A DNA stretch of 64,000 nucleotides from an uncultured Clostridium sp. (GTDB taxonomy: Bacteria; Bacillota; Clostridia; TANB77; CAG-508): assembly GCA_900553405.1 (NCBI GenBank), contig USDF01000001.1:1-64000 (forward strand). Direction: 5' to 3'. The notes under the pieces were generated by a model. The model was not told the DNA's origin. It worked only from the letters and a program-made list of their open reading frames with translations, and searched no databases. Shown here piece by piece: positions 19,119 through 25,566 of the stretch (position 1 is its first letter; each line of letters starts with the position of its first letter). The position numbers and the translations under genes are program-made.

Positions 19119-19223
19119 CTATCTACAATTGTTATTGCTATTTTCATTATTATTGTTTCTGTTTTGATTTTGGTTATTTTTCTTGCTATTATTTTTCTTA
19201 TTTTCTTTATTTTTTTCTGACAT
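19119..19223 (-). CDS. Asn/Lys-rich 34-residue peptide
   Basis: The minus strand from ATG at 19223 to TAG at 19119 encodes a 34-residue peptide composed mainly of Asn, Lys, Gln and Glu, ending in NNNCR. A ribosome site (AAAGGTAGGTG) lies a few bases upstream and a terminator follows directly, so it looks like a transcribed small gene. The composition suggests a disordered, highly soluble peptide. Low-complexity coding is also possible by chance in AT-rich DNA, so the call is tentative. Confidence 0.5.
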   Translation of the reverse strand: MSEKNKENKKNNSKKNNQNQNRNNNNENSNNNCR

Positions 19224-19407
19224 ATTAAAAGCACCTACCTTTCTTTTCAACAATAGTTTGACCTAAAAATTTAAAATCTATACATTGAATTACATATCGA
19301 TATTTGTCACAAAAAAATTATCTTTTTTAAAAAATTTCATCTATATTTTACAAATAGAAAATATATGTTATAATACATTTACAAATAAATAATAAGGAAT
19401 GATAAAT

Positions 19408-20115
19408 GTGAATAATATAGTAATAGGAATAGAAGGCTTAGTTGGAAGTGGAAAAACATCAATGTGTAGAGAATTACTTAATGAAATTCCAAATAGTATC
19501 GTATTTCATGGAGGAAATTTATACAGAGGAATAATATATGCTGTAATGAATTCCAACAAAGAATTAGGAAGCAATATGCAAAACTTAAAACAAATGTTGC
19601 AAGATGTAGATATAAAAAAGATAATGGATATGTTAAAAGTAGAATTCAAAGTAGAAAATAGGGAAACGGTTGTATATGTTAATGGTAAAAAAATAGAAGA
19701 AGAAAAATTGCAATCAAAACAAGCTTCAATGGCCGTATCTATTGCAGGAGGAAGTGCAGACAACACAAAACTATTTTCGTTTTGTAAAAATATCATAAAT
19801 GAATTTAAAGAAAAATATAATGTAATATTATCAGGAAGAGCATTAATGAGTATTTATCCAGAATTAGATTATCACTTTTTCATAACAGCTTCTTTAGATG
19901 AAAGGGTAAAAAGAAAAGCCTCTCAATATGGTAAAAATGTAAATTTAGAAGAGTTAAGAGAACATATAATGTTAAGAGACGAACTTCAAAGAAAAGCTGG
20001 ATTTTATGATTTAAATGAAAAAACAATAGAAATAGATGTAACAGAATGTAAAAATGTAAAAGAATCAACAGATAAATTATTGAAATACATAAATAGAGAA
20101 ATTATATTAGCATAA
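19408..20115 (+). CDS. Cytidylate kinase-like P-loop kinase
   Basis: The protein has a Walker A GLVGSGKTSMCRELL (residue ~9), FHGGNLYRGIIY in the position of the Cmk TGxxYR motif, LSGRALMSIYPELDYHFFITASLDERVKRKA and a late LRDELQRKAG. These match the cytidylate kinase (Cmk) family, which phosphorylates CMP/dCMP, but the canonical GRDIG is replaced by GRALM. The substrate may therefore differ. GTG at 19408 has an AAGGAA site 8 bases ahead; an ATG at 19399 overlaps that site and is less likely. It lies 59 bp before murD. Confidence 0.78.
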   Translation: MNNIVIGIEGLVGSGKTSMCRELLNEIPNSIVFHGGNLYRGIIYAVMNSNKELGSNMQNLKQMLQDVDIKKIMDMLKVEFKVENRETVVYVNGKKIEEEKLQSKQASMAVSIAGGSADNTKLFSFCKNIINEFKEKYNVILSGRALMSIYPELDYHFFITASLDERVKRKASQYGKNVNLEELREHIMLRDELQRKAGFYDLNEKTIEIDVTECKNVKESTDKLLKYINREIILA

Positions 20116-20174
20116 TAAGAATTTAAGCTAATATAGGAACTATATAATATAAAATTGAGAAAGAAGGAAACGTT

Positions 20175-21581
20175 TTGGAATATAACAACGAGAAACTAGA
20201 AGAATTTAATAGATATATAAATGGAAAGAAAGTAGCAATAATAGGAATGGGAGTCAGTAATTTACCATTATTAGACTACTTTTATGAAAAAGAAGCAAAA
20301 GTAACAGTTTTTGATAACAAAGAACAAGAAGAAATAGATAGCAATATCATAGCAAAATTAAACAGATATGGATTTAACTATTTCTTTGGAAAAGACAATT
20401 TAGACAATTTGAAGGGATTTGACATTATATTTCGCTCACCAAGTTGTATGCCTTTTACAAAACAATTAGCAGAGGAACAAGAAAGAGGAGCAATTATTAC
20501 CACAGAAATAGAAATGGTATTAAAACTTGCACCATGTAAAACAATTGGTGTAACTGGTACAGAAGGAAAAACAACTACTACATCAATTATATATGAAATA
20601 GTAAAACAAGCAGGCTATAATTGCTTTTTAGGTGGAAACATAGGAAAACCAATATTTACAAAAATTAAAGATATGAAACCAGAAGATGTTGTTGTATTAG
20701 AAATGAGTAGTTTCCAATTAACAGATATGGACGTGAGCCCAGACATTTCTTTAGTTACAAATATTTATCCAGATCACTTAAATGTTCATCGTTCATATGA
20801 AGAATACCAAGAAGCAAAGAAAAACATATTTAAACATCAAAATGAAAACGGAATATTAGTATTAAATTATGATAATGAAATTACACGTTCATTTGCAAAA
20901 GAGGCAAACGGAAAAGTAATATTCTTTAGTAGTAAACAAAAACTTGAAGATGGCTATATTTACGATAATACAGATGGAATGATAAAACAATGTGAGGACG
21001 GAATAAGAAGACATCTAATAAGCAAAAATGAAATAAAATTAAGAGGAATTCATAATTATGAAAATATATGTGCAGCATTAGCTGTTACATCAAGTATAGC
21101 AGATATTACTTCGCAAATAAAAACAATAAAAGACTTTGCTGGTGTAGAGCATAGACTAGAATTTGTAAAAGAAATAAATGGAGTTAAATATTACAATGAT
21201 TCAATAGGAACAAGTCCAGCAAGTACAATTGCAGGGTTAAATGCTTTTGATGAAAATATAATTCTTTTAGCAGGCGGTTCAGATAAAGGATTAGACTACA
21301 AAGAAGTAGGAGAGGCAATAGCAAAAAAAGTAGGAACTTTAATTTTATGTGGTCCTACAAGTGAAAAAATAGAAATGGCAACAAGAGAGGCACTAAAAGA
21401 AACAAATAAAAGTATAGAATTTTGCTATACAAATAATTTAGAAGAGTCTGTAAATGTAGCATATGCTAAAGCAAAAAAAGGAGATATAGTTTTACTTTCT
21501 CCTGCAAGTGCAAGCTTTGACACATTCAAGAACTTTGCAGAACGTGGAAACAAATTTAAAGAATTCGTAAACAAACTTTAA
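20175..21581 (+). CDS. murD: UDP-N-acetylmuramoyl-L-alanine--D-glutamate ligase
   Basis: MurD adds D-glutamate to UDP-MurNAc-L-Ala in the cytosolic part of peptidoglycan synthesis. The 468-residue product has the N-terminal Rossmann segment KKVAIIGMGVSNLPLLDYF. The ATP-binding loop is GVTGTEGKTTTTS (residue ~123), where the usual Asn is Glu. LVTNIYPDHLNVHRSYEEY, GVEHRLEFVKEINGVKYYND SIGTSPAST and LLSPASASFDTFKNFAERG follow. The start is TTG with an AAGGAAA site. No other mur or dcw gene is adjacent, so it is outside the usual division cluster. Confidence 0.95.
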   Translation: MEYNNEKLEEFNRYINGKKVAIIGMGVSNLPLLDYFYEKEAKVTVFDNKEQEEIDSNIIAKLNRYGFNYFFGKDNLDNLKGFDIIFRSPSCMPFTKQLAEEQERGAIITTEIEMVLKLAPCKTIGVTGTEGKTTTTSIIYEIVKQAGYNCFLGGNIGKPIFTKIKDMKPEDVVVLEMSSFQLTDMDVSPDISLVTNIYPDHLNVHRSYEEYQEAKKNIFKHQNENGILVLNYDNEITRSFAKEANGKVIFFSSKQKLEDGYIYDNTDGMIKQCEDGIRRHLISKNEIKLRGIHNYENICAALAVTSSIADITSQIKTIKDFAGVEHRLEFVKEINGVKYYNDSIGTSPASTIAGLNAFDENIILLAGGSDKGLDYKEVGEAIAKKVGTLILCGPTSEKIEMATREALKETNKSIEFCYTNNLEESVNVAYAKAKKGDIVLLSPASASFDTFKNFAERGNKFKEFVNKL

Positions 21582-21647
21582 TATTTTTTGTAACAAAAAT
21601 TCTTAAGTTTGAATATGATAATACATAATTAAATAGGAGGTAAAACT

Positions 21648-22289
21648 ATGTATTATCAAAATTATGAAGATTATATGAGAACTGTTTTAGGCTATCCAGT
21701 AGAAAGAAGAGAAGAATATATTCCGTTAGAACAAAATTATAGTTTTGAAACAAGACTTGCAAATGCAAAAGAATTAGAAAATTGTTATCCGGAAATATAT
21801 AGAGTAGTAAATCCAATTGTTTGCGAAGTATGTAATAAATATAATGGAAATTATACTAGAGAAAATATTGATGTAATGGTAGATGAAGTGTATAAAAGAG
21901 TTAATTTAAATAATGAAATTAATATAAAAATTAATCTAGATAATAGAATAGATAACAGAACTCAAGAAAAAGAGATAAACAGAAATAGTAATCTAAAAGC
22001 TAATACAAATACTAATTGCAATAGAGTTGTAGAAGACAACGCAAAAAGAAATGGTGAAAGCGAAAATAATAGACAAATTAGACCTAATAATAACCCATTT
22101 TTAAATGATTTGATTAGAATATTAATATTAAATCAAATATTAGGTGGAGGAGGTTTCTTCCCAGGAATACCACCACGCCCAAGACCACCTGTAAGGCCAC
22201 CAATGCCACCAGTTAGACCGCCATTTCCAGGTGGACCAAGACAACTAATAACTGAAGAAAAAATGTATAATGATTATTTTAAATTTTAA
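21648..22289 (+). CDS. Hypothetical protein with Pro-rich C-terminus
   Basis: The 213-residue product has a Tyr-rich N-terminal helical domain (NYEDYMRTVLGYPVERREEY, then IYRVVNPIVCEVCNKYNG and IDVMVDEVYKRV). An Asn-rich linker (~85-145) and the hydrophobic patch LNDLIRILILNQILGGGG follow, then a Pro/Arg/Gly-rich C-terminus of repeated RPPxPP units. I do not recognise a named family. Such proteins in spore-forming Clostridia are sometimes coat-associated, but that is only a suggestion. An AGGAGG site precedes the ATG, and a strong terminator follows at 22374. Confidence 0.7.
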   Translation: MYYQNYEDYMRTVLGYPVERREEYIPLEQNYSFETRLANAKELENCYPEIYRVVNPIVCEVCNKYNGNYTRENIDVMVDEVYKRVNLNNEINIKINLDNRIDNRTQEKEINRNSNLKANTNTNCNRVVEDNAKRNGESENNRQIRPNNNPFLNDLIRILILNQILGGGGFFPGIPPRPRPPVRPPMPPVRPPFPGGPRQLITEEKMYNDYFKF

Positions 22290-22373
22290 TGAAATTTATT
22301 AAAAGATGAACTTTGTAAGGTTAAAAACGTATTTAACTAATAGCAACAAAGAAAATAAATCTTGTAAAAAGGG

Positions 22374-22408
22374 AGAATCCCAAGTAGAATATCTACTTGG
22401 GATTCTTT
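22374..22408 (+). terminator. Terminator of the 21648 gene
   Basis: A perfect 15-bp stem (22374-22388 with 22392-22406) has a 3-nt loop and is followed by T residues. Confidence 0.9.
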
Positions 22409-22423
22409 TGAGGGGGTGTAATG

Positions 22424-22445
22424 CAAAAAAGTACAGAGTACCTTT
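22424..22445 (-). terminator. Terminator of the unusual tRNA gene
   Basis: On the minus strand AAAGGTAC pairs with GTACTTTT around a TCT loop, with a T-run after it. It lies 7 bases past the tRNA 3' end. Confidence 0.75.
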
Positions 22446-22451
22446 CGCAAA

Positions 22452-22565
22452 CGCGTGAAGAAGGACTTGAACCTTCAACCTTCAGGAAAACAACTTGTGA
22501 TACCTAGCTAGGATTTTTGAAATATACACAAGTACCTTACGCTCTACCAATTGAGCTACTCACGC
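22452..22565 (-). tRNA. tRNA gene with a ~41-nt hairpin inserted in the anticodon loop
   Basis: On the minus strand all parts of a class I tRNA are present. The acceptor GCGTGAG (from 22565) pairs with TTCACGC; the D-arm is GCTC-AATTGGTA-GAGC; the variable region is AGGTT; the T-arm is GAAGG-TTCAAGT-CCTTC; G is the discriminator. CCA is not encoded. The gene is 114 nt instead of about 73. Between the anticodon-stem halves TAAGG and CCTGA (one A-G mismatch) lie 48 nt. Of these, 41 form a hairpin closed by ACTTGTG/CACAAGT. Removing it leaves a 7-nt loop TTGTTTT (formal anticodon GTT), but the identity is uncertain. A consensus promoter and a terminator flank the gene, so it is probably transcribed. 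Confidence 0.75.
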
Positions 22566-22605
22566 AAACCCTTAAATAAAATTGAATTATTTTAATATGT
22601 TTATT

Positions 22606-22634
22606 ATTCTAGCATGTTAAAACAAAAAAGTCAA
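22606..22634 (-). promoter_or_regulatory. Promoter of the unusual tRNA gene
   Basis: On the minus strand TTGACT (22634-22629), a 17-bp spacer and TAGAAT (22611-22606) lie about 40 bp ahead of the tRNA 5' end. Confidence 0.8.
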
Positions 22635-22802
22635 CATAATTTTTAAAAAAATTAAAAAATATGCCAAAAATAGAAAATTTAAATAAAATATTAAATTGAA
22701 AACAAAAAAATTAAATAAATCATTATAACTATATAGTAATGAATATAAAATAAAAAAATGAACAAAATAGAAATATATAAAATAATGAAAGGTGGTATAA
22801 AA

Positions 22803-23243
22803 ATGAAAGTAAAAGATTGTATGTGCGATAGTGTAGCTTATATTAATCCAAACAGCACAATTTGCGATTGTGCTAAATTAATGAGTGATAAACATGTTGG
22901 ATGTGTTCCAGTATGCGATAAAGATGAAAGTGTGGTAGGTTTAGTTACAGACAGAGATGTTATATTAAGATGTGTTGCTTGTGGCAAAGATATAAATACA
23001 ACACCTGTTAGTGAAATTATGACCTCAAAAGTTTGCTGTTGTAACGAAAATGATGAACTTAATAATGCAGAAAAAATCATGAGCGAAAACCAAATTCGTC
23101 GTTTGCCAGTTGTAGATGACAACAACAAAATAATAGGAATATTAACAATAGGTGATTTGTGTAAACACGAAAATATTCAAACTCAAAACGTAGGACAAAC
23201 AATAGAAAATATATGTAAATGTAATACTAAAAATGCTGAATAA
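22803..23243 (+). CDS. Cys-rich CBS-pair protein
   Basis: This 146-residue protein consists of two CBS domains: MKVKDCMCDSVAYINPNSTI with DKHVGCVPVCDKDESVVGLVTDRD, and VSEIMTSKVCCCNEND with ENQIRRLPVVDDNNKIIGILTIGDL. CBS pairs bind adenine nucleotides or similar ligands and act as sensors. It is unusual in its cysteines: about fifteen in 146 residues, including DCMCD, CVAC, VCCCN and the tail ICKCN. This suggests a metal- or redox-responsive variant, which is inference. The start at 22803 has an AAAGGTGG site; the frame also runs 15 codons upstream. It lies 42 bp before a membrane permease gene. Confidence 0.82.
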   Translation: MKVKDCMCDSVAYINPNSTICDCAKLMSDKHVGCVPVCDKDESVVGLVTDRDVILRCVACGKDINTTPVSEIMTSKVCCCNENDELNNAEKIMSENQIRRLPVVDDNNKIIGILTIGDLCKHENIQTQNVGQTIENICKCNTKNAE

Positions 23244-23285
23244 AACTTAGACAAGCATCATAAAATAGAAAAAGGAGGAGAGAAA

Positions 23286-24386
23286 ATGGTAATTGATATG
23301 AATTATTGGTCAAAAGTATTAAAAAAAATAGTTATCCTTCTTTTTTCTATTTTAGGTGTTTATTTAGCATTCAAATTGGTCATTTTTTACATGCCTTTTT
23401 TAATAGCTTTTATTATTTCACTTCTTATTGAACCTATTATAAGGTTTAGTATGAAAAAATTAAAATTAAAGAGAAAGACAAGCACAATACTTGTCTTTAT
23501 AATAGTTTTATCAATATTAATAGGACTTTTAGCATGGGGAATATTTTCACTTATATCAGAATCCTCCAATTTACTTAATAGTTTGAACATTTATATGGAA
23601 AAAATATCAAACAAATTCCAAGAAATTGTATCTGGAATAGATTTAAGTAAAATTCATGTTCCAGATGAAATAATAAATACATTAAAATCTTCTGGAGATG
23701 ACATTTTGGGAGCTTTAGGAAACTGGATTAAAAATGTATTAACCAATCTATTAAATGTAATAACATCATTACCTGCGATAGGTATTTATACTGTTATATG
23801 TATTATTGCGTTATATTTTATGTGCATAGATAAAATATATATGATAGATCAATTAGAACATCATTTTCCAGAGACTTGGGTAAGAAAATTTACCAAACAT
23901 ATAAAAAGTATAATAAAATCTTTAGGATGCTATTTAAAAGCAGAAGCAATATTAGTTCTTGTTTCATTTGTAATATCACTAATAGGCTTATATATATTTA
24001 AATTGGTGGGGCTAAATGTTCCATTTCCTTTAATGGCAGCATTGGGAATAGGTTTTGTAGATGCTCTACCTATATTTGGTAGTGCCACTGTTATGATTCC
24101 ATGGGCAATAATCTGTGCATGTGATGGTGATTTAACTTTAGGTATAAGTATAATAGTATTGCTTATAATAATGAGTATAGTAAGACAATTTTTAGAACCA
24201 AGAGTTGTGTCTAAACAATTAGGAATACATCCAATTTTTACTTTAATTGCAATGTATACAGGTTTTAAATTTATAGGAGTAATAGGAATGCTTATAGGAC
24301 CTATTGTTTTAATAATTTTGAAGAATATATTTAGTACAATGATAGACAAAGGAGTTGCAAAATCTATTTTTGACCGAGAGATATAA
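23286..24386 (+). CDS. AI-2E family permease, similar to sporulation protein YtvI
   Basis: The 366-residue product is a polytopic membrane protein of the AI-2E/PerM/YtvI family. It has two N-terminal helix pairs, a soluble loop rich in Ser/Asn (~95-150) and the conserved C-terminal half with GFVDALPIFGSATVMIPWAI, MSIVRQFLEPRVVSKQLGIHPIFTLIAMYTGFK and GMLIGPIVLII. The motif Q-x-LEPRVVS-K-x-LG-x-HP is the family signature. In spore formers the YtvI branch is associated with sporulation, while other members transport small solutes. The substrate is unknown. The ribosome site is AGGAGGAG. Confidence 0.85.
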   Translation: MVIDMNYWSKVLKKIVILLFSILGVYLAFKLVIFYMPFLIAFIISLLIEPIIRFSMKKLKLKRKTSTILVFIIVLSILIGLLAWGIFSLISESSNLLNSLNIYMEKISNKFQEIVSGIDLSKIHVPDEIINTLKSSGDDILGALGNWIKNVLTNLLNVITSLPAIGIYTVICIIALYFMCIDKIYMIDQLEHHFPETWVRKFTKHIKSIIKSLGCYLKAEAILVLVSFVISLIGLYIFKLVGLNVPFPLMAALGIGFVDALPIFGSATVMIPWAIICACDGDLTLGISIIVLLIIMSIVRQFLEPRVVSKQLGIHPIFTLIAMYTGFKFIGVIGMLIGPIVLIILKNIFSTMIDKGVAKSIFDREI

Positions 24387-24442
24387 ATAGCAAAATTAAA
24401 TTGTTGGTTATTAAGAAGTCTAAATAATATACAATACATGTC

Positions 24443-24471
24443 TTGATTTGAAAAAATTAATGTGTTATAAT
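24443..24471 (+). promoter_or_regulatory. Extended -10 promoter of the 24511 gene
   Basis: TTGATT (24443-24448), a 17-bp spacer and TATAAT (24466-24471) with an upstream TG at 24463. Confidence 0.75.
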
Positions 24472-24510
24472 AAATAAATCAACTATAAATACATCTAAGG
24501 AGGGTACTAA

Positions 24511-24705
24511 ATGAGTAAAATTAGCAGAGTAGAAGGAAATGAAGGATTATCACAGCAGGTTTTGAAACTTGCAGAGCAAAAGATATTTGCTCTGCAGAAA
24601 ATGGGTTATGGACCTATAGCTATTATGCATTATTTAGCGGAGGAAAATAACGTGGCGGTTTCTTTAACCGGATATGAAGATGGATATGTAGCAACTATCT
24701 CTTAA
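24511..24705 (+). CDS. Small hypothetical protein (64 aa)
   Basis: The 64-residue soluble protein is not recognised. It has a helical middle (LSQQVLKLAEQKIFALQKMG) followed by YGPIAIMHYLAEENNVAVSL and an acidic end. The AIMHYLAEENNVAVS stretch could form a short helix-turn-helix, but there is too little to call. It has strong expression signals: an extended -10 promoter, AAGGAGGG 8 bases before the ATG, and a long terminator. Its base composition (CTGCAG, GTGGCGG) is less AT-rich than its neighbours. Confidence 0.68.
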   Translation: MSKISRVEGNEGLSQQVLKLAEQKIFALQKMGYGPIAIMHYLAEENNVAVSLTGYEDGYVATIS

Positions 24706-24734
24706 TTCTTAGGTGTAAAAAAGATTTATTATCT

Positions 24735-24782
24735 AAAAAAGCGAAACTTTAGTATAAAATTATACTTGAAGTTTCGCTTTTA
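24735..24782 (+). terminator. Terminator of the 24511 gene
   Basis: A long imperfect stem from AAAAAGCGAAACTT to AAGTTTCGCTTTT has an inner AGTATAA/TTATACT stem. Confidence 0.85.
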
Positions 24783-24814
24783 AAAATTTTTATTTTATTT
24801 TCAGTTCTTTAAAA

Positions 24815-24851
24815 AACTATTCCAAAAGCACCAAGTACTTTTGGAATAGTT
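24815..24851 (-). terminator. Terminator of the DUF1980-like gene
   Basis: AACTATTCCAAAAG (24815-24828) pairs perfectly with 24838-24851; a T-run follows on the minus strand. Confidence 0.85.
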
Positions 24852-24873
24852 CCTTAAAAGATAATCTAACTCT

Positions 24874-25416
24874 TTATAAAATAGTAGAAGTAGGAATATA
24901 ATTATTATCTGGAGGATATACAAATTCATCATTAGGCTTTTCAATTTGTCTAACATTTGTTACTTCTAAAATTGGAATATCATTTCCGTGATATTTACCT
25001 TTTGTAATTTTACCCTCTAATTCTATCCAAGTGTTATCACAAAGCTTAATTGCATCTTTGTATTTACAAAGAAAGCCTACAACAACACTTTGAAAATCAG
25101 AACTAATAATCATATTTCTTCCAAGAACAAACTCATCATTATTTAAATCATATACTCTGTATACGAAACCGGAAAACCTAAACTTTTGTCCAACATATGT
25201 ATCTAAATTATCGTGTACAGATTGCAAAACATTCGTATAATTTTGAGTTGTAAGTTGAGTAATATCACTATTTGAAATATCATCATTTAATTTAATACTT
25301 GCCTTATATATTTTATAACCTACAATTCCACACAAGATTATAACTACTAATATAATGATACCTAATAGGATTTTATAAAAAAATGAACTATTTAATTTTA
25401 AATTATAAACAAACAT
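24874..25416 (-). CDS. Membrane-anchored DUF1980 (YcgQ C-terminal-like) domain protein
   Basis: The 180-residue product has one N-terminal membrane helix (residues ~14-37). An extracytoplasmic beta-domain follows with VGQKFRFSGFVYRVYDLNND, EFVLGRNMIISSDFQSVVVG, TWIELEGKITKGKYHGNDIP and the end VRQIEKPNDEFVYPP. These match the C-terminal domain of the YcgQ/TIGR03943 family (DUF1980), an OB-like fold. Family members usually have this domain on a longer multi-helix protein next to a YcgR-type permease. Here it stands alone behind a single helix with no permease nearby. Where many members have adjacent Cys, this protein has Ile-Ser (MIISSD). Confidence 0.7.
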   Translation of the reverse strand: MFVYNLKLNSSFFYKILLGIIILVVIILCGIVGYKIYKASIKLNDDISNSDITQLTTQNYTNVLQSVHDNLDTYVGQKFRFSGFVYRVYDLNNDEFVLGRNMIISSDFQSVVVGFLCKYKDAIKLCDNTWIELEGKITKGKYHGNDIPILEVTNVRQIEKPNDEFVYPPDNNYIPTSTIL

Positions 25417-25496
25417 AGAAAGAACCTACTTTCTTTTTAAAATAATTTTACTTAAATATATGCCTAAAATATATTAAATATACTTTAAATTTTTTC

Positions 25497-25525
25497 TTGC
25501 ATTTTAAAGTAAATAATGATATAGT
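25497..25525 (+). promoter_or_regulatory. Candidate secA promoter
   Basis: TTGCAT (25497-25502), a 17-bp spacer and TATAGT (25520-25525) lie 41 bp before the ATG. Confidence 0.55.
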
Positions 25526-25566
25526 TAGACCTATAGAAAAATGATTTACGAAAGGAAGAAAAACAC

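Noticed and set aside
22423..22509. Plus-strand 28-codon frame with a GGGGGTG site, antisense to the tRNA gene
   Set aside because: The frame is very short, crosses the tRNA T-arm and terminator, and its composition follows from the RNA gene on the other strand.
22452..22565. Group I intron as the explanation of the enlarged tRNA
   Set aside because: The insert is only about 41 nt, far below the size of any group I intron, and has no P3-P7-type core.
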